NCBI GenBank assembly: GCA_964017145.1
Contig: OZ024851.1
Span: 1 to 64,000, forward strand
DNA length: 64,000 nucleotides
Direction: 5' to 3'
Source of the DNA: Agrocybe praecox
Lineage: Eukaryota; Basidiomycota; Agaricomycetes; Agaricales; Agrocybaceae
Position numbers and translations under genes: made by a program. Below the pieces are notes generated by a model. That model did not search any database. It was not told the DNA's origin and was given only the letters and a program-made list of their open reading frames with translations. Every line of letters starts with the position of its first letter. The first letter of the stretch is position 1. Shown piece by piece: positions 9,740-20,869 of the stretch.

Positions 9740-12700
9740 CCTTTCACCTTTTCTTATCGTACTAGCCCTGCTTATACGATATTTTGATTGATCCATATTG
9801 GACTCAGTATATGTAATTTAATATCGAATTGTTAACTACGAGCTGATTACATCCACAGTTTCAACGACGATCTCTTCCCTTTCCTGACGCACGCTGAGTG
9901 TCAGCCTGCCTGCTGCTTCTTGCGTCTTCCTACCGCCTTTTTTTTTGGACTTTGACCTTTGGTTATCGGGTTAGCTCTGCTTATACGACATTTTGACTGG
10001 TCTACATTGGGCTCTGTAAGTGTAATTCAATATATGATTCTCAACTACGAGCTGACTCCTTCCAGTCTCGCCGATGATCTCGTCTCTTACCTGGCGCTCG
10101 CCGACTGTCAACCTGCCTGCTGCTTGTTTCATATTTCCACCGCTCGTGTTTTAGTTTACTTTCGCCCTTATCGTACTAGCTCTGCTTATACGATACTTTG
10201 GGTGTTGGATACTTGACTCAGTACGTTCAAGGTTATATACGATTCTCAACTACACACTTACGCCGTCCACAGTCTCGAAGACGATCTTGTGTATTTTCCA
10301 GACGCTCGCCGACGGTCGACCTGCTTGATTGCCTTTCGCGTCATTTTGGTTTTATTTTTTCCACCGGTTTCGTACTATACGATACGTTGGCCGGAGTATA
10401 ATCAACTCGGTCGCTTGTCGAGCATCAACCCTCATGGGTTTCCTTCCCTCTGTCCACCACCTGTACTTTTTGTTACATCTCTTTTGGCACTGTGTCTCGC
10501 ACCAGCTCTGCTTATATATTCGACTCGGTATGTGTACTTCACTTTACACCCACGATCTAATTCTGATCCTTTGCACACTTTTCCAGACCACGTAATCCCT
10601 TTCTCTGGCGCTCTCCGAGGGCCATGCTTCACGCTTCTTCTTTCCTCTAGTCTTCCTTCCAGCTGGTCTACCTTGCTCCTTGCGGTCGCTGTACTAGCTT
10701 TGCTTATGCGGCGATTTCACTGACCTCCATCTAAACCGCCGCCTGGCACAAGGTCTATCCTTCTTGCTTCATTATGTTAATATTTTCGGATCGTCGTACT
10801 AGCATTGCTTATACGATGATGCTGTTGCTTCCTTGTCTCGTATGATCATATTAAGGCCCCCAGTTGGCCACGGCAATTGCATCGTCTCCGACTGTGCTTG
10901 TTGGTTAGACGTTGCTAAGCCGCACATTTCGCTGTGCCCTGGTCCTTCCTTGGCTTCTTTGTTTCTTTCCTTCTCAGTTGTGTAATTTCGTGGTATTGAT
11001 TTAACCTTCGGCTCTGGATTTATTTTCGTAGCATCAACCTCCTGGTTGCCTCTTCCATGTTCTTCCTATCAGCCTTTGGTTGTCGTACTACCTTTTCTTA
11101 TATGGGTCATATATACCTGGATCCTCTTCCCTGATCCCCGCCGAGCATCAGCCTGGCCGCCTCTTCTACTTATCGTACTAGCTCTGCTTATACGATATTT
11201 TGGATGATCTATATTCGACTGGGCGTTTAATTTACGACGATCTCGTCTCTTACCTGGCCCTCGCCTTGCGTCAGCCTTAAGCTGCTTCTTCCATCTTCCC
11301 AGTGCCTATGTTTGTTTTTATTTCGCCTTTGGGTATCATGCTTATCCGATATTTTGCCCTATTTATATTGCACTCGGTATCTCACTGTAATTTACTATAT
11401 GATTCCCATCTAGTACGAGTTGACTCCTTCCACAGTCTTGACGCCGATCTCTTCTCTTTGTCTGACGCTCTCCGAGCGTCAGCCTGCCCGCTGTTCTTGT
11501 ACCTGCGCACGGCCTATGTTTTCTTTCGGTCGCCTTTGGTTTTCGTACTAGCTCTACTTATACGATCCTTTGGGCTGCGCATGTGGGATTCAGTATCACT
11601 CCGACCAGTCTTCGAGAAGATCTTCTCTCTTTTCCTGGCGCTCGCCGAGGGTCCGCCTACATGATTCTCTTTCTGTCTTTTTTATTTCTTTCTTCCACTG
11701 GTTTTCCTACTAGCTCTACTTAGACGATCCTTTGGTTTTTGGATATTGGACTCGGTATGTTCAATTTAATATATGATTCCAAACCACGACCTTACTCTTT
11801 CCAAAGTCTCAACGACGATCTCCTCGTTTTTTTCTGACACTCGCCGAGGCTCAACCTGGGCGACACTCATTCTATCTCTGCTTATACGATATTTTGGTGG
11901 ATTTATATTGGATTTAGTAAGTGTAATTTAATTTCTGATTGTTAACTATGAGCTGACTCCTTCCACAGGCTCGACACTAATCTTTTCTCTTTTCCTGACG
12001 CTCGCCGAGGGCCTGCCTGCCTGCTGCTTCTTTTATCTTTCCACCGCCTACTGTCTTTCGGTATGTGTAATTTGAAATGTGCTTCTGACCTTCAAACTTA
12101 CTCCTCGCACAGTCACAACGTGAATCTCGTCCCTTACTTGATGCATGCTGAGCGTCAACACACCCACTGCTCTTTGCATCTTTCCACCGCCTATGTTTTC
12201 ATTTATTTCCGCCTTTAGTCGTCGTACTAGCTTTGCTTATACGATGTTTTGGCAGATGGAGAAACTTTCTCTTGCTTTGGTTATACGATAGTCTCAAAAG
12301 ACCGTCTCATGCTTTTCCGTGGCGCTCGCCGAGCGTCAGGCTTCGTGGATCTTCTTCCCTCTGTGCGCCTTTTTTTTTTTACTTCTCTTTGCCCCTGGGT
12401 TTCGTACCAGCTATCTTGGTATGCGTACTTCACTTTAGACCCATGATTTAATCCTGATACATGTCATACTTTTCCTGACCACGTAATCCCTTTCTTTGAC
12501 GCTCTCCGAGGGCCATGCTCCATGCTTTTTCTTTCCTCTATCCTTCTTTCCGCCTGGTCTACCTTGCTCCTTGCGGTCGCTGTAAACTTCGGATCGTCGT
12601 ACTAGTATTGCTTATACGACGATCCTCATTCTTCCTTGTTTCGTATGATCATATGAAGGCCCCCAGCTGGCCACGGCAATTGCATTGTCTCCGACCGTGC

Positions 12701-13720
12701 TTGTTGGTTTAGACGTTGCTAAGCCGCACATTTCGCTGTGCCATGGCCCTTCCTTGGCTTCTTTGTTTCTTTCCTTCTGAGTCTGACTTGTATACTTTCG
12801 TGATACTGATTTTATTTTCGCCTCTGTATTTTATTTCCATATCCATAGCGTCAACCAGACCGTACTAGCTTTGCTTATACAATATTATAGTTGATTTCCA
12901 TCGAACTAGGTAAGTTCCATTTTATATATATTTCGCAACGGCTAGCTGACTGCTTCTACAGCTTCGACGACGATCTCGTCTCCTACTTGACGCTCGCCGA
13001 GCGCCAACCTGCACTATTCTCCTTCCATATTTACATTACCTGTGTTTCCTCTACTCGTCTTCGTTTCATCTTTCACTTTTCGTACTAGCTCTGCTTATAC
13101 GATACTTTCGGTGACCTATATTATACTCAGCATGTTCAACTTGATATATGATTCTAAATTGCGAGCTGACTCCTCACACAGCCTCGACGCCGATTTCGTC
13201 TCTTTCCTGACGCTCGCCGACGGCCAGCCTGCTCGCTGCTCGCTGCTTCCTGCATTCTTCCACCGCCTTTGTTTTCGTTTTGCTTTCGCCTTTGGTTATC
13301 ATACTAGCAATGCTTATGCGATAACCTTCCTGATCCATATTCAACTCGGTACGTTCAATTTTATACATGAGTCTCATCTACAAGCTTACTCCTAACACAG
13401 TCTCCCCAATGATCTCTTCTCTTTCCTGACGCTCGCCGAGCGTCAACCTGCCAAATTCTTCTTTGATTTTTCTACCCAACCTGTGTTATTCTTCTTCCAC
13501 CCTCCACCATGTATAATTTTTTTCCTACCTTCCTTTCACCTGTTAGTCATCGTACGAGCTGTGCTTATACGAATCATAAACCTGCTTTTCCTGAGCCTTT
13601 CTGACGCCCAATCTGCGCCTTTCTGCTGCCATCTTTTCGCCGCCTCGCTTTCATCCCTTCTTTTTCTTCCTGTTCCTTTTGGGTTTTCGAACCAGTGTTG
13701 CTTATGCGATATTCCTTGTA
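9740..13720 (+). repeat. Tandem array of about 20 diverged units with hairpins and intron-like segments
   Basis: Units of about 170-210 bp repeat across 4 kb. Each carries, in order: a box built on GTACTAGCTCTGCTTATAC whose flanks pair (for example 9756-9780, 10170-10194, 11172-11196, 12591-12625, 13294-13326); about 30 bp; a segment starting GTATGT, GTAAGT or GTACGT and ending about 50 bp later in CTGACTCCTTCCACAG or similar (for example 11915-11966, 12060-12113, 12908-12960, 13349-13400); then a second hairpin, GACGCTCGCCGAGCGTC. Differences in the splice-like segment mostly fall where splice consensus allows them. Short open frames exist but are interrupted in most units. It could be a spliced noncoding RNA, a decayed repetitive gene or a satellite. 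Confidence 0.8.
10430..12800 (+). repeat. Higher-order duplication inside the array
   Basis: Sequence at about 10,430-10,990 recurs at about 12,340-12,790, including the long shared stretch around GGCCACGGCAATTGCAT (10,871 and 12,671) and CTAAGCCGCACATTTCGCTG. The second copy lacks roughly 90 bp between GTCGCTGTA and TTCGGATCGTCG. The array therefore grew by segmental as well as unit duplication. Confidence 0.75.
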
Positions 13721-13839
13721 GTTATGTTATCTTTCCATGTGTAGTGGTCAAACGCAGAGCTTTCGTTTTAATCATGTCACATATTACTCTCTTTATATTT
13801 CTATTGTGGCATATATGTGTTACGTCTGACTAATTTTCT

Positions 13840-14440
13840 ATTGTACCACATATGAGTTATGGACTCTTTCCATTGTGTGGTATATACGTGTCACATCTGA
13901 CTGTTTTTCTCTTTGATAACTTGAGGTCGTTTGTGAAATGCTGAATGTTGGCAACAATTATTGTACGGTTCATGATGCAATGTGGCGGCTCATTCAATTG
14001 CATTTCGAGTGAGAACCACACAGTGTCTTTGAGTTTCCGTATTGTAATTTTTCCCATCAATTAGTATTTGACAAAGTCCAAAAGTATTCTTCCGCTTTTA
14101 TGTTTACTTTTTGAAATCATGTATGTTGGCGAGAAATACTCCAAGCTTCGTATCTCGATGTCGTTGCTTCATTCAATTGTATTTTGAGTGAGTATCATGC
14201 ATTGAGTCTGACGCTTCTTGGAGCGTTCTTGCCATCAATCAGTATTTGGCAAAGCCCAAAAGTTCAAAGTACATTCTTGCGCTCTTTATTTTTATTCCGT
14301 TCAATCATTGAACTCCCTTGTGAAATGCTGAGTGTCGGCGAAAATTAACTGGGAGCTCTTATCTCAATGTCATTGGTTTATTCTTTCGAATTTCGAATGA
14401 TGCTAATGCCTGAGATTAAGTGTTTCTTCTATTTCTTTTT
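13840..14440 (+). repeat. Second, older tandem repeat of about 190 bp, three diverged units
   Basis: Related blocks recur: TGAAATGCTGAATGTTGGC (13,937), GAAATCATGTATGTTGGCG (14,115) and TGAAATGCTGAGTGTCGGCG (14,321). Each is followed by a TCATTCAATTGYATTT-like block or its remnant and by a CATCAATYAGTATTTG-like block in the first two. No coding potential seen. Confidence 0.55.
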
Positions 14441-14609
14441 CGCGAAAAAATCAGTGTTCGGCAAAGCATTGTTTTTTGATTGGTCAGAGGTGTGGACATA
14501 AATCATATGTCCAATTCTCGGCCATCCAGGAATGCCTTCCACACTCGTCTTTGTATCAGAAACGACCAGTCACATGATGACACAAAAGTGTGCAAGGCGT
14601 TCACTCCAA

Positions 14610-14749
14610 AATCTGTAGGGCTCAGCCAGAAGCGCCCAGGGTTCTCCCTCTAAACCTGTAGGGTTCTCCCTCCAAGACCTGTAGGGTCCACCAAATATGG
14701 CTCTAGGGTTTTTCTAGGGTTCTCAAAAAATTTGGACCAATAACCCTAA
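14610..14749. repeat. Telomere-like and TAGGGTT-rich debris
   Basis: CTGTAGGGTTCTCCCTC-like units recur, followed by CTAGGGTTTTTCTAGGGTTCTC (G-strand orientation), and then AATAACCCTAAG in the C-strand orientation immediately before Coprina copy B. This looks like decayed telomere sequence next to a former chromosome end. Confidence 0.55.
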
Positions 14750-14964
14750 GCTACTAATTGTTATAGAACATCGTAATCAGACTTACCAATGAGATCGGTA
14801 AGCGCGATGGTTAATAGATCTAACCGATCTTGCTATAGAGAAATATAGGACCTGAAGAGCTATAAAAGCGAAAAGGTCGTGCAGTAGAATTCCCTACTAC
14901 ACCTTCGTCCTTTCTCACTCAGCACCTTCGTTCGGCCTACGGCCTCACTTCGGCGCTTCGTTCG
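14750..14964 (+). mobile_element. Coprina-type element, copy B, 3' terminal fragment
   Basis: Only the last ~215 bp of the element are present, beginning GCTACTAATTGTTATAG (position ~1,826 of copy A) and ending CGCTTCGTTC. The 5' end is joined to AACCCTAA and the 3' end to GAACAACCCCC. It lies 14.7 kb inside the window in the same orientation as copies A, C and D. Confidence 0.9.
14838..14916 (+). ncRNA. Hammerhead ribozyme (type I), copy B
   Basis: Stem I 5' strand GAGAAA-UAUA-GGAC is at 14838-14851. CUGAAGA is at 14852-14858, stem II GCU-AUAAA-AGC at 14859-14869, then GAAA. Stem III ends in CCUU, H17 is C14906, and the 3' stem I strand GUCCUUUCUC is at 14907-14916. The ribozyme is intact although almost all of the rest of the element is gone. 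Confidence 0.87.
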
Positions 14965-14969
14965 AACAA

Positions 14970-16020
14970 CCCCCATATAATTGGGGCTGTATTTGTTGCT
15001 ATTCTCTGAATGATATTTTATTATTTCAGAAAAATACAATTTAATGTACAAAAAATATGGAGAAGAGAGAAGAATAAATGGACTCGTATATGCCATGCGC
15101 AGCACTGGCCCACATTAAGCAAGTATAAATTACATAAGCTACAACGGGCATGTAAGAGCTCTTACCTCCCAATTCCGTCATTCCTAGGTCGAAAACAAGT
15201 GGAATCCCGCATTCTCTCGCCCATTTAACGCACTCGGGGCTTGTGGAAGCACCTCCAGAACTAAATGTCTTGAACGATTTGTTGACGCTGTAAATTTTCT
15301 GCTTGCGGGGAATATCCTGAAAGAGCAAGATTGGAAGCCTATGCATATTTTATGGATCACGTGAAGTAGAAATTTCGAAGAAGCCTGGAGGAAAGAAAAA
15401 AAACTAGCAATACAGCGAGAGGACCTAGGAAATTTGAAAGCGTCCTAAAAGGAGGAGGAGAAGCCTGGGTATGTGTAGTCTAAATTTCAGACCGAACAAG
15501 ATGCTCGGCGACGATATGGAGGTGATTATACGCGTTAACTTGATATCGCAGGTCAGTCAGAGTAGAGAGGGTTGTAGAGTAGCGAAAAGGAGGGTACAAT
15601 CACAGCAGCGTATGCACAGAAGGTGTGGTCCAGAGTAATCGATATTCAGGAACGGGGTCGACGTCGGTGAAGGTTGGACGACACGTCTGAAACTGCGTCA
15701 CTATTGTGCCAAGGCCTTTCGTTTTAGAAACAGGACTGGGAAATCAAACTGGATGAGCAACTATCAGAAATTCATAAATAAGAAGCCTACAGTTGTCTAC
15801 GGCTGTCACTTTGCCATTTTCATCCCAAAAGTACCACGACGCCTTGGGTGCGTGCAACATGACCGCGACGATGCAACGGCGAGATTTTTGTTTGTACAAG
15901 CAGAGCGTGCAGATGTGTAAGTCAAGGACGAAGATGTGCGCAGATGCGCTGTCTTTATATGGAATATGCGAAGACTATATGGGTGATGATCGTCAGAAAC
16001 CCGTCAGCTGAAAGATTCAA
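14970..16020 (-). pseudogene. Relic of an adenylate-forming (AMP-binding) enzyme gene
   Basis: The clearest part is an exon at 15,316-15,166 on the minus strand, preceded by CTCTTTCAG and followed by GTAAGA. It reads TFSSGGASTSPECVKWAREC and then VFDLGMTELGG. The GMTE motif with a preceding SGGA block is typical of AMP-binding domains, as in fungal aminoadipate reductase-like or acyl-CoA ligase-like enzymes, where it contacts the adenylate. Upstream, a stretch at about 15,780-15,840 (WYFWDENGKVTAVDN) looks coding, but stops and frame changes separate the pieces. The gene is cut on its 3' side at the Coprina B junction, as SNF2 is at copy A. The exact family is uncertain. Confidence 0.5.
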
Positions 16021-16399
16021 GTACCCACCTCAGCAGAGCTGGGCAGAACAGCCCCTCATATCATCTGGTAGGACCTGAAAGACAAGTGTGTTAGCTCCAC
16101 TAGAGGTAGGATTAATGTAAAGGGGAAAGGAGCTAGCGTTTCATAGAAGTGTGTAAACCGGAGTGAGCACAAACCCACGAAAAGTACAATATCATGTGGC
16201 CATACGAGGGAAAGGGTTCTGCGTTGAAGAAACTAAATTAGCCAGACAAAGAGACGGCCCAGTGCGGAAGGGAGTATCCTGACAGTTGGGGATGAATCGA
16301 TGATGCCTGGCTAGCGCACTAGGTCACGAAATCAGTCCATGTTTTTTTGTTAAGCAACAACATAACGAGGGAAAACTCACCGTAGCAGACATTTAAGCT

Positions 16400-18570
16400 A
16401 TGCTTGCTGAAGGGGATAAGAAGATTGCGAACACTATGTTGCGTTATGGAGAAAATTTACGAAGCACTCGTGCCTTTTGGCTCTCTCGTCGTCATGAATT
16501 AATGGACATGATACGTGTAAAAGGGTCGCCGCATGCGTTTTTCACACTCAGCGCAGCTGACTTGCAGTGGCCTGACCTTCATCGACATATGCCACAAACA
16601 GCAGAACCCCCTAATAATGATCCTAGGCTCGCAAGACAGCGGCGACGGATAGCTCTGAGCAGGAATCCTCACATCGCTGCTGCCCATTTAGATCAAAGAT
16701 TACAGCTGTTTTTCCAGCATGTCATGGTTCCTTTATTGGGAATTCGTCACTTTTGGTACAGATACGAGTGGCAGGAAAGAGGAAGTGGTCACATACATGG
16801 CTTTGTGTGGCCTAGAGATGCGCCAAACCTGGATGACATAAAATTCGACTTGCTCAAACACCCTGATAATGAAATTCCAGAAGAGGAACGGGCAAAAATT
16901 CGAGCATTTAACATATACTGGAGCAAAATCATAACAGCCTCCAACCCTTTCCCCCGTGTCCATGAAAACATGCCTTTGATAGGCGAACATCCCTCCAGCT
17001 TACTCCGTGAAAATCTAAAGCACACCAAGCAGGAATTAGCAGATCTTGTTAACTAGGTTGAACGACATACCAAATGTGTTGCTGGATGTTGTTTAGTCAA
17101 GCGCAAAGTGGCTGGCCAGGAAAACCCTCAAACCTATTGTCGATTTGATTATCCGATGCCCATACGGGAAGAGGCTGGAATATTTCTGGATTCGAAGCAG
17201 CGCCTACGTTTTGAACCAAAACGTAATGACCATTTTATCAACCCATTTAACACATCAATGCTCCTGGGATGGCGTGCAAATATGGACATCAAACCAGTAT
17301 TGAGCAAGTACGCCGCCATCGACTATATTGCCAAATATGCTTCAAAATCCGAGAAACAGGCACCTGCATTTCCTGAATTACTGGCTGGTGTAACCCATTC
17401 TATAGATGGCGACGACACTGCACAGAGAGCTTGTCAAAAAATGCTAAATAAAATGCTGGGTGAACGCTCTTACTCAGCACAAGAAACAGCACATCTCCTT
17501 TTAGGCATTCCACTTGTTCGCGCGTCCGCGTCTTTTAAAACAATATACATTGGCGCCGAAGGAAGCTTTCGTGAGCTTGCTGCTCAAGATCCAGGGCAAC
17601 CTGATAATGAAGCGTCCTGTATAGACTTTTTACAATCAGCCATCGACTTCAAATTGTCCATAGACAAGAAGGTGAATCACCTGAGCAAGTACAGTTCAGA
17701 AATCTACTGCGTCATGCATCATTAGGTGGTCTATCACAAGAGGAGTGGCAATTGTTTATCACCCGCACTGAACGAAACCTCAATCAAGACACTCGGAAAC
17801 TTTTTGACGACTGTGTTTGCCTTTACACTACACGAAATGATGTACATGATCTGAACATCGCCGAGTTACAGGCCCTCAACCAACCATGCGCTCGCATCCT
17901 TGCTCAACACGATGGAGGCCCTGCTGCTGCTAAAGTACCTGCAGAAGATGCTGGGGGCTTAGAAAACCATGTCCTGTTGGCAAGAGGTGCTAAGGCCATG
18001 ATTACTCGGAATATCTGGCAAACGGAAGGCAAGAACTTCTGAGAATAGTAACAGTTTATTAAAATGATTTATGACACTCACCAGGTCTGGTAAATGCCCC
18101 AACAGGAATAGTTGAGGATGTTATCTGGCCGGTTGATGCTGCACGATCCGACCTCCCACTAGCGGTTCTAGTTTCTTGTAAGACATATAAAGGCCCAACC
18201 ATATGGCACACAGAACCTCCCCAAACGGCATCCCAATTGTCCCAATAACACCTCTGAAGACTACATTCGACACGAATGGGAAGAAGATGTCACGAACTTA
18301 ACTGCCACTCCGTCTGGCATGGGCTGTTACTGTTCACAAGTCTCAGGGTCTTACACTGAACAGAATCAAGTTAGGACTGGGAAAGAAAGAGTTTTCGACA
18401 GGGCTTACGTTTGTCGCACTTTCCCGGGTCAAAGCGCTTGATGGAATTATGATAACAGGGCAGCTGGACCACTCGAGAGTTGCGAGGCTGGGAGGAAAAC
18501 ATCTCCAACACCGTTGGAGCAGTCCAGTATGCAGCTGTATGGCGTAGCTGGGCTCGGAAGCGCGTCGAGC
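16400..18570 (+). pseudogene. Decayed Helitron Rep-helicase
   Basis: The N-terminal half (16,400-17,725) carries the rolling-circle nuclease signature. A two-His motif appears in ERGSGHIHGF (about 16,775-16,805), and two catalytic tyrosines appear in YIAKYASKSEK (about 17,322-17,355), as in Y2 Helitrons. A single in-frame TAG at 17,054-17,056 interrupts it. After about 17,725 the frame changes and the N-terminal helicase motifs are missing. The C-terminal helicase part remains: GLVNAPTGIVEDVIWP (18,087-18,135), VTVHKSQGLTLNRI (about 18,328-18,369) and FVALSRVKALDG (about 18,411-18,447). The element is therefore non-autonomous through one stop, at least one frameshift and an internal deletion. 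The terminal TC and CTRR ends were not located. Confidence 0.88.
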
Positions 18571-18599
18571 AACCTCGCACGATGGCAGTAATGGGCAAA

Positions 18600-20860
18600 G
18601 GATGGATTGGATTCGGCTATGTACGCGTCGGGGTCACATAGAGTCTGTACACGATCTAATCTAATCAGACCGGTTGCACTGCCACACCGTTTGGATGATT
18701 ACGCACGTAGATACACAGTGGCAGCTGTAGATTAAGTATTGAGTACTGAGTGACTATATCAACTATTGCCAACCACTGTCCGGCGTCTACCATAGCCTAG
18801 AGGATCATAATAGGTGATGGTTGCTTTCGACGAGACGTCAATGGCCAACAAAAGCTGTGCTGTAAAGCTTTCGTACAAAAGAGACGAGTAAAGACGTAAT
18901 TGTCGAAGGACTTTTTGTATTGAAAAATTCATTAGCAAAGAATGACAGAAAGTGTCTATTTTCCAATTTATTTCTCTTCTCCTTTTTGAAACAGAAACAA
19001 TAAGCCTTCTTCGAAGTCGCAAAGTCTGCCTTTTGAACAATTAAAAATTGGCTTGCCGGAATTCCCTTATGGCGTAACTCCGGTGGTACATAGAAGAGTC
19101 TCTCTCGTGCTCGTGTTCTTGCGTTGTCTCTTCACGGTCTCGTCTTTTATACTTATCAAAACGCTCGTCATCCGATTTAGCCGGAGGAGCATTGATCCTA
19201 CTGGTGCCGTTTTCAACATTTCAATCGAATTTCAACCGCAGGGCTTTTCGAAACTCATGAACGTAACCAGATTCTTTATTCCAGACTAACATGAAGGAAG
19301 AAGATAACATTGATAGGAGCGGTACTCGACAACAGACAGGCAATCAAGATAGGACTCGACTTGAACGAGAAAGAGCTTGCGATCAGATGGGTATGGATGA
19401 AATAAGAATTATTCATTCATGCTGTCATGGCAGGCGCGGATTGGCTTGAAGACGTTGGTTGGGCTGTTGTACGATCAGTGGAATGAGTTGAGTTAGGATC
19501 GATGACGACGACGAGGCGTAGGCGGCGCCAGTGAATGATGCGAAGTGATGTTCGAAGTGACATGGAATTTGAGAAGAGGAAAAAACAAATAGAAGTTTAT
19601 ATCAAAACGGAATCACATAAATATTAGGGTATGAAAAAATGAAAAAGTTAAAAAAAACCGTGTTGGAATGATGATGGCGACGATGGTGACGGAGAATGGA
19701 TGGGAGATTGGTCGACCTAGGCCGACGACGGAAAGTAGGGAGTACTAAGAGAAGAAAACAGAACATGGGAGCCCTCCACCCGGATATACAGTACTGACAC
19801 GATATTTTTTGTTGGCGAAAATGGAAGAAAAAATGGCGAAAATTGACAGCAAGGTCCTAGCAGAGGAATGAAAAGACGAAGAAAGAAAAAGAGAAACGTA
19901 ACATAAAAAAAGAAAAATACAGTCATTGGAAAACAGAAATCCAGTCCCAGATATCGAGAGGTAACGGGATCAAGCGCGTCGCAGAAAACAATATGAAAGA
20001 AAATAAAAGAAACCTCGTCCCTTGCCCCTCGCTCCCAACGATGCACGATGCATAACTGTGATCACCATCCATCCACCGCCCGAGATCACCTATCTCTCCT
20101 AGGTCCGAAGATTTTGTATTCATTTTTTCTGCTCCTTTCACCCCCAGCCTCCTCCTGTTCCAACCAGGACGTGCTAGATCACCTTCACCGATCTTTATTC
20201 CAATTCCAAGCCAGCAGTTCTGTTGAATCCCCGAATCAGCATCGTCGAATACCCAAGGAGTCGAAGAAGCCGGCGTTACCAACAAGTCAGAAATTGAATG
20301 GAATGTGACGCGGCAGCGCACCCAAGTCTTTGTATTTGTTATAAAGGTGGGATAGGTATGTCGACTGTCGACTGTGTGACTGTGTACGTGTTCGATGCTG
20401 CAGGAGTTTGTGAACGTGAGTCTCAGTGTGCGTGAGCGTTTATGTGGGCATGGTTCGGGCATAGGCATAGGCGCTGGATGGGCGACGACGACGACGACGA
20501 CGATAAAGAGATGATGGCGGAGGGGGAGGGTGGCGAGAATTTGGAGTTCTGTGTAAGAGATGGCCAATTATTGGCGATGCTGGGTTCTTGTTAAGAAGAT
20601 ATATATTCTGTTTGTTCGCCACCTAGGCACGAGCAGCCGAAAGGTCCATACGCCTGAAACATCAGTTCGTATGTTCGATGGCCCGGACAAAAGGTGACAA
20701 CAGGAGAAGAAGAAAAGAAGAAGGAACAAGCTATTGGTGTACGGGCCCAGTCTCGACACCAGCAGAAAATGCGGGTCTAAAAGAACAAAGAAGAAAAAAA
20801 TTTGAGAAAAGAAAGACAAGAAGATGTACTGCCTCAACGTAACTCCTCAGATTTCCCTTC
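18600..20860. other. No gene recognised; short (GAC)n run near 20,486-20,503
   Basis: Open frames on both strands overlap one another and are rich in simple sequence. No splice-consistent gene or known domain is visible. A GAC trinucleotide run lies at about 20,486-20,503. Confidence 0.35.
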
Positions 20861-20869
20861 AACCTTCTA

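Noticed and set aside
9959..10216. Protein-coding gene in the hairpin array (85-codon frame; similar ones at 13,042-13,395)
   Set aside because: Frames span the intron-like segments unspliced, are interrupted in most units and keep changing register; coding is not supported, though a decayed coding origin is possible.
20486..20503. (GAC)n run as part of an acidic protein
   Set aside because: Simple microsatellite in a region without supported coding frames.
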